A program made the translations under genes and the position numbers. DNA of 64,000 bases from Sphingobacterium sp. UGAL515B_05 (GTDB lineage: Bacteria; Bacteroidota; Bacteroidia; Sphingobacteriales; Sphingobacteriaceae). The stretch lies in the NCBI RefSeq assembly GCF_033097525.1, contig NZ_CP109907.1, forward strand, positions 620,001-684,000. Reading direction: 5' to 3'. The notes beneath the pieces are model-generated. The model was not told the origin of the DNA, ran no database searches, and worked only from the letters and a program-made list of their open reading frames with translations. Below, piece by piece: positions 16,904 through 25,817 of this stretch (within the stretch, counting starts at the first letter, position 1; every line of letters begins with the position of its first letter).

Positions 16904-18997
16904 ATGTTTAAACAGATGAAAAAACTTACAATACTTACATTAGCGATTATGGCGTGTAACCTAAGCAATGCGCAAGAAAGCAAAGGTGGAAAAAGCAATT
17001 TTAAATTAGTGTCGGAATCGCCACAACCCATCAACCCAAGTACACTTTGGGATCTTGGTCGTGTTTCGGCCGAAGGACTTTCTGCAGATGGCAAAACATT
17101 GGTATATGGTGTTTCCAATTATAATTTGGAAAGCAATTCAAGTGAAAAAAATCTATATACGGTTTCTCTGATCAATGGTACCAACCAGCAGTTCACCGAT
17201 CAAAAAGGCGGTGAAACAGTCGTACAGATCGAACCAAATGGCGACGTAATTTATTTGTTAAAAGGGCAGTTATGGAAGAAGAACCTATCTAAGGGTGAAG
17301 CACTTCAATTGACAAATGGCGATATCGCCTTAGAAAATGTCAAATTTTCTCCTGATGGTAAGCAAATACTCTTCAGCCAGAGCGTTCTTGTAAAAAAATA
17401 CCACAGCACGGATAAATATCCCGAACTACCAAAGTCAGACGCTTATATCTATGACAACTTAGATTATAGACACTGGGATACCTTCAATGATGGTAAGTTC
17501 AGTCATCCTTTTGTGGCGAGTTTTATTGATGGTAAAGTTGGTGAGTCGGTAGACCTATTGAAGGACCAAGCCTTCTATAGCCCTCAGGCACCATTTGGTG
17601 GCGCCGAAGATTTTGCCTGGTCTCCAGATAGCAAAGCCGTGCTTTATGTCTGTAAAAAGAAATTCGGAACAGACTATGCCGTCAGTACCAATACCGATAT
17701 TTATCGCTATGATATCGCTACCGGAACAACTTCCAATCTGACAGAAGGAATGAATGGGTATGATACAGCCCCAACCTATTCTCCCGATGGAAAAAGCCTA
17801 ACCTGGCTCAGCATGAAGACCGATGGTTATGAATCGGACAAAAATGATATCATGCTATTTGACAAAAACAGCTCAATTCGTTTAAATCTAACAGCACATT
17901 GGGATGGTACGGTCAATAGTTTTATCTGGAGCAGTGACAATCGAAAAATCTATTTTACAGCTGCTACGAAAGGTACCGTTCAACTATTTGAACTTGAAGT
18001 ACCGACCAATATCAAAGCTAAAAGTTTACCAAAAATACAGCAAATTTCAGAAGGAGACTTTGACATCACCGGGATTGTAGGCCAAGTAGCTGACAAATTA
18101 ATCGTTAGCTCGACAAAGTTTACTCGCGCAACAGAAATCTTCAGCTTTGATCTAAAAACCAAATCTTTAACTCCGGTCACCAAAGTTAATGATGCAAAAT
18201 ATGCAAGCATCAGCGAAAACAAAATTGAGAAGCGTATTACAAAGGCCTCCGATGGTGCAGATCTTTTTTCATGGGTAATCTATCCGCCAAACTTTGACCC
18301 TGCAAAAAAATATCCAACCATACTTTACTGTGAAGGCGGCCCTCAATCCGCACTGACGCAATTTTATTCGTTCCGTTGGAATTTACAATTAATTGCGTCA
18401 CAAGGTTATATTGTTATCGCTCCAAACCGTAGGGGTATGCCTGGCTGGGGGGTAAAGTGGAATGAAGCCATTTCTCAGGACTGGGGCGGTCAGCCAATCC
18501 GTGATTATTTAACAGCTATAGACGATATCTCCAAAGAATCCTATGTCGATACAACTCGGCGCGCAGCAATTGGAGCGAGTTATGGTGGATACTCTGTTTA
18601 TCAGCTAGCTGGTGTACATCAAAACCGCTTCAAAACGTTCATTGCACACAACGGTTTATTCGACATGAGAAGCTGGTATGGTACCACAGAAGAACTCTTT
18701 TTCGCCAACCACGAACTGGGCGGAGCGTACTGGGATAGCAAAAATGAGCAATCCTATACCGCGTTCAACCCGATTGAAAAAGCAAATAATTGGCATACAC
18801 CGATCTTAATCTTTCAGGGTGGAAAAGATTATCGTGTTCCAATCGGACAAGGACTGGCAGCATTCCAATTGGCTCAACTCAAAAAGATTAAGAGCCGTCT
18901 GGTCTACCTACCGGATGAAAATCACTGGGTCCTGTCCGGACAAAACGCACAAGTTTGGCAAAGAGAATTCTTTACCTGGCTTAAAGAAACCTTATAG
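16904..18997 (+). CDS. Secreted S9 family prolyl-oligopeptidase-like peptidase
   Basis: Exported serine peptidase (697 residues) of the S9 family, which cleaves short peptides, often dipeptides. A signal peptide is visible (KKLTILTLAIMACNLSNAQ, cleavage after SNA). The first about 430 residues form a WD40-like/TolB beta-propeller (motifs SADGKTLVYG, FSPDGKQILFS, WSPDSKAVLYV, YSPDGKSLTWL). The alpha/beta-hydrolase domain contains the oxyanion loop CEGGPQS (about 477), the nucleophile elbow GASYGGY (Ser about 559), Asp in GGKDYRVP (about 642) and His in ENHWV (about 674). All three catalytic residues are present. The second methionine at 16916 is an equally good start. It is flanked by terminators on both sides, so it is a single-gene unit. 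S9 subfamily and peptide preference are not resolved. Confidence 0.92.
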   Translation: MFKQMKKLTILTLAIMACNLSNAQESKGGKSNFKLVSESPQPINPSTLWDLGRVSAEGLSADGKTLVYGVSNYNLESNSSEKNLYTVSLINGTNQQFTDQKGGETVVQIEPNGDVIYLLKGQLWKKNLSKGEALQLTNGDIALENVKFSPDGKQILFSQSVLVKKYHSTDKYPELPKSDAYIYDNLDYRHWDTFNDGKFSHPFVASFIDGKVGESVDLLKDQAFYSPQAPFGGAEDFAWSPDSKAVLYVCKKKFGTDYAVSTNTDIYRYDIATGTTSNLTEGMNGYDTAPTYSPDGKSLTWLSMKTDGYESDKNDIMLFDKNSSIRLNLTAHWDGTVNSFIWSSDNRKIYFTAATKGTVQLFELEVPTNIKAKSLPKIQQISEGDFDITGIVGQVADKLIVSSTKFTRATEIFSFDLKTKSLTPVTKVNDAKYASISENKIEKRITKASDGADLFSWVIYPPNFDPAKKYPTILYCEGGPQSALTQFYSFRWNLQLIASQGYIVIAPNRRGMPGWGVKWNEAISQDWGGQPIRDYLTAIDDISKESYVDTTRRAAIGASYGGYSVYQLAGVHQNRFKTFIAHNGLFDMRSWYGTTEELFFANHELGGAYWDSKNEQSYTAFNPIEKANNWHTPILIFQGGKDYRVPIGQGLAAFQLAQLKKIKSRLVYLPDENHWVLSGQNAQVWQREFFTWLKETL

Positions 18998-19077
18998 ACA
19001 GTTCCATGCTATCGGATTGTAAGACCAGCTACTTTCACGATCAATAAAATCGCGAGTCAGGTTGTCAGTTTTAGCGG

Positions 19078-19112
19078 AATAGAAACGCCACTCAATGAGT
19101 GGCGTTTCTATT
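19078..19112 (+). terminator. Perfect 17-bp hairpin after the S9 peptidase
   Basis: AATAGAAACGCCACTCA and its exact complement TGAGTGGCGTTTCTATT around a single base, 80 bases after the stop codon. The flanking sequence is only moderately T-rich, but the stem is very stable. Confidence 0.75.
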
Positions 19113-19126
19113 TCAATTCGATACCG

Positions 19127-19211
19127 ACCATACCATACCATACCATACCATACCATACCATACCATACCATACCATACCATACCATACCATACCATACCA
19201 TACCATACCAT
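19127..19211. repeat. Pentanucleotide microsatellite (ACCAT)17
   Basis: Seventeen perfect head-to-tail copies of ACCAT (85 bases) in noncoding DNA just beyond the terminator of the S9 peptidase gene. It creates an artificial repetitive open frame (MVWYG units) on the minus strand that has no start signals and should not be called a gene. Perfect short tandem repeats of this length are prone to slippage. Confidence 0.95.
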
Positions 19212-19247
19212 ACTCTTGTTAACCATTGATTAATACCAACTTTCCAT

Positions 19248-19325
19248 TTAACTGGGGTTTTACAGGGGGTTAACAGGGGTATAACAGGGGGTTAACAGGG
19301 GTCTACCCCTATTAACTCCCTGTTA
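19248..19325. repeat. 11-bp phased TTAACAGGGG array with inverted copies
   Basis: Five direct units of the type TTAACAGGGG have G tracts starting at 19254, 19265, 19276, 19287 and 19298, exactly 11 bases apart. The tracts alternate 4-5-4-5-4 G with 7-6-7-6 base linkers, which fits the G-quadruplex consensus. Inverted copies follow at once: 19282-19301 pairs with 19306-19325 at 18 of 20 positions around a TCTA loop. Further inverted partial copies occur to about 19358. The rest of the 18998-19541 gap holds no recognisable gene. Confidence 0.85.
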
Positions 19326-19483
19326 ACCCGCTGTAACAAGGTAATAAAAACCCTGTTAATATAAAACAAGAGATAAGCTTAGCAATAGGAAAGTGCCGAT
19401 CGGTAAAGCATAAATCGGGGAGGCCAATTTATGGGATTGGAGCGAGTACAGATTTAAACATCAAAAGGGCAGCCCCTGAAAAC

Positions 19484-19510
19484 AAAAAAGCCTGCTGTAG
19501 GCAGGCTTTT
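19484..19510 (-). terminator. Terminator after the mlaD-like gene
   Basis: Stem AAAAGCCTGC / GCAGGCTTTT with a 5-base loop and A/T runs on the correct sides, 32 bases beyond the stop of the minus-strand MCE gene. Confidence 0.85.
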
Positions 19511-19541
19511 CAAGTATATCATTGAATCTGATCGCTTAAAT

Positions 19542-20489
19542 CTACTTTTCACCTTTTTTTCCAAAGATGGAAAGTTTGATATATTTCCCAGGCTTCTCTT
19601 TAACGTCCTTCATCAAATTATCCATTTCCTTTGAAGCATTATTGAGGTTATTGTATAAAGCTTCATCATTGAGCAATAAGCCGATAGATCCCTTCCCACT
19701 ATTAATTTTTCCGGTGATCTCCTGAAAATCATTCACTGCAGCATTTACTTTGTTCATGGTGTGTTCAAAATCCAATCGGGCGGCCTTATCGGTAATATTA
19801 TTCAGATTAGACATAATCGCATTGATTTTCTCACCATTTTGTGAAAAATTGGAAGTGATTGATTCCAGATTGGCCATGATTCTATTCAGTCTTCCCTTTT
19901 CATCCCCGACCAGACCTTCGACATCTTTAGTAATGCCTTCCACATTTTTTAAAGAAGTGGAAATACTGTGAATGCTTCTTTTAAAGTCGTCCTGAAACTG
20001 CTTGTCTAAGACAGTATTGACAACCGATAACGTTGAATCCAGCTTAATGGTAATTGTTTCGATCCTTTTTTGAATGGGTTCAACCTTATCCATAATATTC
20101 GGTTGAACACCTGAAGTTAAAAAATCGCCATCCTTTGCCAATTCCTTACTGTTGCCCATTTCGAAGACAATTGCTTTACTTCCCAACAAATCTGTGCTTG
20201 AAATTCTCGCTACTGTATTTTTTGGTATATCGTAATGAGAATGGATCTTGAACTCGGTTTTGATCTTCCCATCTGCTTGTAAAATCATTTTTGAAACACG
20301 CCCAATCTGATAGCCGTTAACCAGGACAGGTTTGGAGGGAGTTAAACCATCTACAGTCGTATAGGTCGTGTAAAAAGTATTATCGCTACTAAAAACGTCA
20401 TTTCCTTTTAGAAAGCTATATCCAATAAATAATAAAACTATTGCAACTGTTGCTAATATGCCGACTTTTGTCTCGTTTGATATTTTCAC
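19542..20489 (-). CDS. MlaD-like MCE domain protein
   Basis: A 315-residue inner-membrane-anchored MCE protein, the substrate-binding component of Mla-type ABC lipid transport between the membranes. The N-terminus MKISNETKVGILATVAIVLLFIGYSFLKG provides the single membrane anchor (about 9-27). The MCE domain covers about 36-115 (YTTVDGLTPSKPVLVNGYQIGRVS). The rest is a long alpha-helical coiled-coil-like tail (about 125-300), as in MCE proteins that form tubes. The permease (MlaE) and ATPase (MlaF) genes are not next to it. It follows the amidase gene on the same strand with 61 bases between them, so the two may be cotranscribed. Confidence 0.88.
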   Translation of the reverse strand: MKISNETKVGILATVAIVLLFIGYSFLKGNDVFSSDNTFYTTYTTVDGLTPSKPVLVNGYQIGRVSKMILQADGKIKTEFKIHSHYDIPKNTVARISSTDLLGSKAIVFEMGNSKELAKDGDFLTSGVQPNIMDKVEPIQKRIETITIKLDSTLSVVNTVLDKQFQDDFKRSIHSISTSLKNVEGITKDVEGLVGDEKGRLNRIMANLESITSNFSQNGEKINAIMSNLNNITDKAARLDFEHTMNKVNAAVNDFQEITGKINSGKGSIGLLLNDEALYNNLNNASKEMDNLMKDVKEKPGKYIKLSIFGKKGEK

Positions 20490-20550
20490 AAATAATCTAT
20501 TTAGTAATGATCATTAATTTAAGTTTAAAACAGCATAAAAGCAAATCTGT

Positions 20551-21351
20551 TTAGCGTTCTACAGAATTTTTATAAATTTTCAGAGCCGAAACCAAATTAT
20601 CAACAATCTCCTGCTGCCCTTCATCAGACAAGAGATAGCTCTCTTCTTCTCTATTACTAATAAAGCCAATTTCTGTCAGCACAGCAGGCATACCAGCTTC
20701 CGCCAGTACAGCTAATCCTTTCTCCCAGAACCCTCTACTGTAGCGACCTGCTTTCACATACTCCCCTTCGATCATCTGCGCCAGACGTATACTTTTTTCG
20801 CGGAATCGGTTTTTCATTAACGAGAAGATGATCGCACTTTCAGGGTCTTTCGGGTCAAATCCCTGGTAATTTTCTTTATAGTTTGACTCCAATAACAGAG
20901 AAGCATTCTCACGAACAGCAGCATCCTGCTGTCCCAACCGATGCGAGCCTGAAACCAGCGTTTCGGTACCATGTGCACTCGCACCACTGGAATTACAGTG
21001 GATCGAAATAAATAAATCTGCTTTATTGGCATTGGCCAAACGGATACGTTTATAAAGTTCAACAAATTCATCCGTCGTTCTTGTGTAGATGATCTTGATA
21101 CCTGGAATATCTTTCTGAATCTGTTTTCCTAATTTTAACGCAACTTCAAGGGCTACATTTTTCTCCAAAGATCGCCGTCCAGCCGCTCCTGTATCTTTTC
21201 CACCATGGCCTGCATCAATCACAATTGTCCTTATTTGATAATCAGGAAGCCCGGACTGTCCATTGTTTAATTTGAAAGAATTCAATAAAAAAAATCCCAA
21301 AGTAGCCAACACGACGCTACACCATTTTCTAATTCTTAATTCTGATTTCAT
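20551..21351 (-). CDS. N-acetylmuramoyl-L-alanine amidase (Amidase_3)
   Basis: Zinc amidase that cuts the bond between MurNAc and the peptide stem in peptidoglycan, used for daughter-cell separation. The catalytic domain spans about 38-262. Zinc and catalytic residues are visible: His in IDAGHGGKDTGA (about 48), Glu in EKNVALEVA (about 63), His in FISIHCNSSGA (about 117), and the final Glu in LTEIGFISN (about 238). An N-terminal hydrophobic segment (about 12-25) works as signal peptide or anchor. Length 266 is that of a compact AmiC-like enzyme without an AMIN domain or SPOR/LysM repeats. The 63-aa region around 135-190 between the His and the final Glu is the usual regulatory helix of the AmiA/B/C group. 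Divergent from the lptD-like gene. Confidence 0.92.
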   Translation of the reverse strand: MKSELRIRKWCSVVLATLGFFLLNSFKLNNGQSGLPDYQIRTIVIDAGHGGKDTGAAGRRSLEKNVALEVALKLGKQIQKDIPGIKIIYTRTTDEFVELYKRIRLANANKADLFISIHCNSSGASAHGTETLVSGSHRLGQQDAAVRENASLLLESNYKENYQGFDPKDPESAIIFSLMKNRFREKSIRLAQMIEGEYVKAGRYSRGFWEKGLAVLAEAGMPAVLTEIGFISNREEESYLLSDEGQQEIVDNLVSALKIYKNSVER

Positions 21352-21450
21352 TGAATAATTATTTGCTCTACTATAAACGAATCAAAATGAGTCTATATTA
21401 TTTCTTTAATAGATAACGATATTTAACATATTTTCTATTGCTTTTTTGAC

Positions 21451-21458
21451 TAATTTTG
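21451..21458 (+). promoter_or_regulatory. Candidate -7 element (TAATTTTG) upstream of lptD-like gene
   Basis: Exact match to the Bacteroidota -7 consensus TAnnTTTG, about 50 bases before the proposed start codon. No clear -33 TTG at the usual distance is seen, so this is moderate evidence only. A second TAATTTTG at 21503-21510 overlaps the start codon and would leave a leaderless protein without a signal peptide. Confidence 0.4.
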
Positions 21459-21507
21459 TCTCTCGAAGTTTAACATTATTTCACAAAAATAACATTTGTC
21501 TTTAATT

Positions 21508-24183
21508 TTGAAGTCGTTAATCAACATTTTAACACTATTTATCATTCTTGCAATGAGCAGTTCTAGCGTTGCTCAAAGTAATATTCCATTAAAACAGAAC
21601 GGACTTCAAGGTAAAGATCCTATTTCGGCGACCAATAAACTGCAGGATACCAGTAAAACTAAAACTGCGGATACAACCAAATCTGTTACTGATACAACCA
21701 AGAAAAAAGGAAGTGGCTTGCAGGCGGAAGTGAGTATCATTGCTGTTGACTCTCAGAAATCTGAAGTCGCAAAAAATATCAGCCACCTCTATCGCGGGGC
21801 AAAGGTAAAATACCAAGATTTTGAGCTTTCTGCCGACTATATCCGTCTTGACCGAAACAAGAAAAAGATTTTTGCCTCGGGGATCTACGATAAAACGGGT
21901 AAGTATGTCGGCCGCCCAATCGTCATTATGGGAAATGGTGAATCTCCAAAAACAGTAGATTCGCTCTATTACGATTATGAAAAACAGGAAGGGAATACCT
22001 ACGGCATTATGACGGAAGTCGATGGAGGGTATATCCAGGCCAATATTGTAAGAAAGAATATCTACGACGAAATGTCGATATATAAAGGATTATACAGTAC
22101 CTGTAATCTACCCTATCCACATACCCATTTTGGTATCCATATTTCCAAAGGTATTGTCACTAAAAACCAGATTATTTCGGGTCCGGCTTACCTTGTGGTA
22201 ATGGGAGTACCTATGCCGGTCGCATTTCCCTTCGCTTTCTTTCCAAAACCGGATAAAAGGGCTTCGGGCTTTCTCTTCCCTTCTTTTGGGGAAGATTACA
22301 CCAGAGGATTTTCGATGCGCGATATCGGTTGGTATCTGGCCTTCAACGATTATTGGGACAGTGAGGTGAGAGCTTCCTTGTATTCAAAAGGTTCGTGGGA
22401 AGCATCCATAAACACGCGCTATACCGTCAACTATAAATTTAACGGCGGTTTTAATATCCGCTATGCCAATAACAAAACAGGTATTGAAGGAACCAGAAAT
22501 TATGGCTCCAATAAGGATTTTAACGTTACTTGGAACCATACCCAGCGTCAGGAAGCCAATCCAGGAACTTCTTTCTCTGCAAGTGTAAACTTCGGTACGT
22601 CATCATTCTATAAAAATACCGGTACAAGTAGTAACCAAACAACCTACCAGAACTTGGCGCAAAACAGAATGGGTTCCTCCATTAGCTATGGAAAAGTATT
22701 CGCCGATGGTAAGGTAAATCTAACGGCCAGTTTAACACACAATCAAAATATTGCGGATAGGACCATCCAATTGAGTTTGCCAAATATCAGCTTAAACGTA
22801 TCCTCTTTCAATCCATTTGATAGCAAAGACCGTGTCGGTGAACAAAAATGGTATCAACGCATCAATGTCGGTTACAGCTTCCAGGCACAAAACTCGGTAA
22901 ACACCATTGATACTATGTTATTTAAACCAGGAGGCTTCAAAAAATTCCAAAATGGTTTTCAACACAATATTCCAGTCAGTTTATCACTGAATGCCTTTAA
23001 ATATTTTCAGTTCAATACCAGTGTCAATTATACCGAGCGCTGGTATTTACAAAGTACCAGACAACGCCTAGACAATACAGCAGCAGGTTATGTACAACGT
23101 CTTGATACTGTTCAGGGCTTCAGGCGGGCATACGATTATTCGATTTCAACAGGACTTTCGACCAAAATTTATGGTATGTATCCTAAAATCGGTAAAATTC
23201 AGGCGATCAGACACGTTGTTACCCCCTCAATCAATCTGAGTTATAGACCTGATTTTTCGGACCCCAAATATGGCTTCTATCAACATTATAACGATCAATA
23301 TGGAAACAGAAATGTATACTCGATCTTTAATCAAGGCCTCTATGGATCACCTTCATCGGGTAGATCGGCAAGGATAGGATACTCCATCGACAATAATATT
23401 GAGGCAAAGATTAAAAGTAAATCCGATACCACAGATGGTGGTTTTAAGAAAATCCCTATTCTCCAAGGTCTGACATTTAGTGGAGATTACAACTTTGTTG
23501 CCGATTCCCTAAAATTGTCCCCAATTACCTTCTCCGGCCGTACGGCTTTTTTCGACCAAAAGATGAATGTAAACTTCAACGGTGCATTTGATCCCTATTC
23601 GGTCAATGAAAACGGCGTCCGCGTCAATCGCTATGCCATTAAAGACGGTAGTCTCGCTCGACTGACAAACTTTGGTCTTTCCTTTGACTATAGTCTGAAT
23701 CCTAAGGCTGCGAAATCACGTAATAACAATATTGATTCTTTAAGAAAAGAAATGGCAGGTGCAGGTATGACGCCCGAACAGGCACAGGCCTTAGCGCGCA
23801 TCAGCTCGGATCCTAACGCCTTTGTGGACTTTAACATTCCATGGAACCTTGCTGCATCTTTCAGTTTCAATATGTCCAAATCGTTCAACTCCAGCACGCG
23901 AAAAATGGAGAGTCAAATCACGAGCACCTTAAACTTGCATGGCGATTTCAGTGTTACGCCAAAATGGAAGGTAACCTTTCAATCGGGATATGACTTCAAA
24001 CAGAAGCAAGTAGTCATGACTTCTTTCAATATTTATCGGGATCTGCATTGTTGGGATATGTCATTTGGCTGGTTGCCCTTTGGGCAGTACCGGAGTTATA
24101 ATGTGACTATCCGGGCCAAGGCCTCAATCTTACAAGACCTTAAGCTCACAAAAAGAGCTAGTTCAGGAAGCGGTTATTTTTAA
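21508..24183 (+). CDS. LptD-like outer membrane LPS assembly protein
   Basis: Large outer-membrane beta-barrel protein of the LptD/OstA group, which delivers lipopolysaccharide to the outer leaflet. There is a signal peptide (KSLINILTLFIILAMSSSSVAQ). An OstA/LptA-like beta-jellyroll follows at about 75-200 (AKVKYQDFELSADYIRLDRNKKKIFASG). The rest is barrel, with aromatic alternating strands and a final phenylalanine (SGSGYF). In Bacteroidota these genes are annotated as putative LPS assembly protein LptD. No ATG precedes the signal peptide; TTG at 21508 is chosen because it gives MKSLIN..., while TTG at 21496 adds four residues. About 891 residues. The partner LptE is not seen. Divergent from the amidase gene. 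Confidence 0.82.
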   Translation: MKSLINILTLFIILAMSSSSVAQSNIPLKQNGLQGKDPISATNKLQDTSKTKTADTTKSVTDTTKKKGSGLQAEVSIIAVDSQKSEVAKNISHLYRGAKVKYQDFELSADYIRLDRNKKKIFASGIYDKTGKYVGRPIVIMGNGESPKTVDSLYYDYEKQEGNTYGIMTEVDGGYIQANIVRKNIYDEMSIYKGLYSTCNLPYPHTHFGIHISKGIVTKNQIISGPAYLVVMGVPMPVAFPFAFFPKPDKRASGFLFPSFGEDYTRGFSMRDIGWYLAFNDYWDSEVRASLYSKGSWEASINTRYTVNYKFNGGFNIRYANNKTGIEGTRNYGSNKDFNVTWNHTQRQEANPGTSFSASVNFGTSSFYKNTGTSSNQTTYQNLAQNRMGSSISYGKVFADGKVNLTASLTHNQNIADRTIQLSLPNISLNVSSFNPFDSKDRVGEQKWYQRINVGYSFQAQNSVNTIDTMLFKPGGFKKFQNGFQHNIPVSLSLNAFKYFQFNTSVNYTERWYLQSTRQRLDNTAAGYVQRLDTVQGFRRAYDYSISTGLSTKIYGMYPKIGKIQAIRHVVTPSINLSYRPDFSDPKYGFYQHYNDQYGNRNVYSIFNQGLYGSPSSGRSARIGYSIDNNIEAKIKSKSDTTDGGFKKIPILQGLTFSGDYNFVADSLKLSPITFSGRTAFFDQKMNVNFNGAFDPYSVNENGVRVNRYAIKDGSLARLTNFGLSFDYSLNPKAAKSRNNNIDSLRKEMAGAGMTPEQAQALARISSDPNAFVDFNIPWNLAASFSFNMSKSFNSSTRKMESQITSTLNLHGDFSVTPKWKVTFQSGYDFKQKQVVMTSFNIYRDLHCWDMSFGWLPFGQYRSYNVTIRAKASILQDLKLTKRASSGSGYF

Positions 24184-24197
24184 AATAACCGCTTTTT
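24168..24197 (+). terminator. Terminator overlapping the end of the lptD-like gene
   Basis: Thirteen-base arms AAGCGGTTATTTT / AAAATAACCGCTT with one T between, then a T run. The left arm encodes the last four residues of the protein and the stop codon TAA lies at the hairpin tip. Confidence 0.85.
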
Positions 24198-24451
24198 TTA
24201 AAAGCTATACCCTGATCGGTCAGAAAGAACCTGCAGTTCATTTTCAGAAAATACCTTCCATCAAATACATATTAATCATTTCGTTGAGCCGCAATTTTAT
24301 GTAAGTTTATATCCTGAATCGTCCACTATTAAATTTTCATTTTTAGGATGTAGTACATGAATAGTTTAATTCTGGAAGATTAAGAAAATAGAACGATTTA
24401 CCCCTATGTCCATTTTCAGAATAGACATGTGATCGCTTAATTATTTTAAAG

Positions 24452-25705
24452 ATGAAAGCAGAGATTATTACCATAGGCGATGAAATCCTCATCGGCCAGA
24501 TTATTGATACCAATTCGGGTTGGATCGCCAAGCAACTCCTCCGGTTCGAAGTCGATATCGTTAAGATGACATCGATCCCCGATACCGAAGAAGCAATTTC
24601 AACAACGCTGAAAGATGCTGCGTCCCGGGCAGATCTTATTCTGATCACCGGAGGTCTGGGGCCAACAAAAGATGATGTCACAAAAAAAACAGCTGCAAAA
24701 TATTTTGGGACTACCTTAATCCGCGATGCGAATGTACTTCAACATGTGACCAACATATTTGAATCGCGCAATCTAAAAATGCTCGATATCAACCTTCAAC
24801 AGGCCGATGTCCTCGCTAATTGTGAGGTTTTATTTAACGACTATGGCACCGCCCCCGGTATGCTGGTCCGTCAGGACCAAAAGCAGTTTATTTTTATGCC
24901 CGGAGTACCCTTTGAGATGAAATTTCTGATGGAGAAACATGTACTCCCCCTATTAGCCAAACAGGATCCGGATCTATTTATCTGCCATGAAACAATCTTG
25001 GTAGGTGGCATTGGTGAATCTTATTTAGCAGAAGAAATAAAAGATATCGAAGCAGAGCTCCCGCCGAGCATAAAATTAGCCTATCTGCCCACATTGGCTT
25101 TTATCCGTTTAAGGCTCTCTGGCAAAAGTAGGAACAAGTCAGACATTATGCTCCAAGTTGCCCTTTTTAAAACAAAACTTCTTCACCGCTTACGGCACTA
25201 CGTGATAGCAGACTATGATACCAGCATAGAGCCGCATCTGATAAAAGAGCTTGCCCGCCGAGGTTCAACATTGACAACAGCAGAAAGCTGTACCGGTGGT
25301 AGCCTTGCCGCTTCCATAACCGCAGTAGCGGGAAGCAGCACGATATTCCTTGGTGGTACTATCCCCTACTCCAACGCATTAAAACAACAATTGTTGAACG
25401 TCAAAGAAGAAACACTGATCCAATATGGCGCAGTAAGTGAGCAGACGGCGATCGAGATGGCTTCCGGTTCAAAAAAGGCTTTTTCTTCGGAGTATGCTAT
25501 TGCAACAACTGGAATAGCCGGGCCGGGTGGTGGAACAGCTGAAAAGCCCGTCGGAACGATTTGGGTGGCTGTTGCCGGAAAAAAAGAAATTTTAACCAAG
25601 CAGTTCCAATTTAATAACGACAGACTTGTCAACATCGAACGTACGCGTATGAATGCTTTATTACTTCTATGGAAGTTGCTTGTAAAAGAACAAGACACCG
25701 AATAA
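24452..25705 (+). CDS. cinA: CinA family nicotinamide-nucleotide amidase
   Basis: A two-domain CinA protein of 417 residues. The N-terminal MoCF-like/COG1058 domain (about 1-170) begins MKAEIITIGDEILIGQIIDTN and contains TGGLGPTKDD, the ADP-ribose pyrophosphatase part. The C-terminal PncC domain (about 255-415) contains TTAESCTGGSLAASIT and TTGIAGPGGGTAEKPVGTI, the nicotinamide mononucleotide deamidase signature that recycles NMN to NaMN. Both domains look intact. The 268-base gap upstream holds no gene. Cotranscription with the downstream E2 gene (112 bases away) is possible but not obvious. Confidence 0.93.
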   Translation: MKAEIITIGDEILIGQIIDTNSGWIAKQLLRFEVDIVKMTSIPDTEEAISTTLKDAASRADLILITGGLGPTKDDVTKKTAAKYFGTTLIRDANVLQHVTNIFESRNLKMLDINLQQADVLANCEVLFNDYGTAPGMLVRQDQKQFIFMPGVPFEMKFLMEKHVLPLLAKQDPDLFICHETILVGGIGESYLAEEIKDIEAELPPSIKLAYLPTLAFIRLRLSGKSRNKSDIMLQVALFKTKLLHRLRHYVIADYDTSIEPHLIKELARRGSTLTTAESCTGGSLAASITAVAGSSTIFLGGTIPYSNALKQQLLNVKEETLIQYGAVSEQTAIEMASGSKKAFSSEYAIATTGIAGPGGGTAEKPVGTIWVAVAGKKEILTKQFQFNNDRLVNIERTRMNALLLLWKLLVKEQDTE

Positions 25706-25817
25706 GGTAAAATAATATTTCAAAAAACATGTTATTTCAGGAATAATATTTTAAATTGTTGAAAGTAAACCACAATTTATTTAACTTCGTTTTTCTATAA
25801 CGAGATTGCTAAAAAAT

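Noticed and set aside
18992..19201. Minus-strand open frame encoding repeated MVWYG pentapeptides
   Set aside because: It is only a translation of the ACCAT microsatellite plus a short tail, with no ribosome-binding site.
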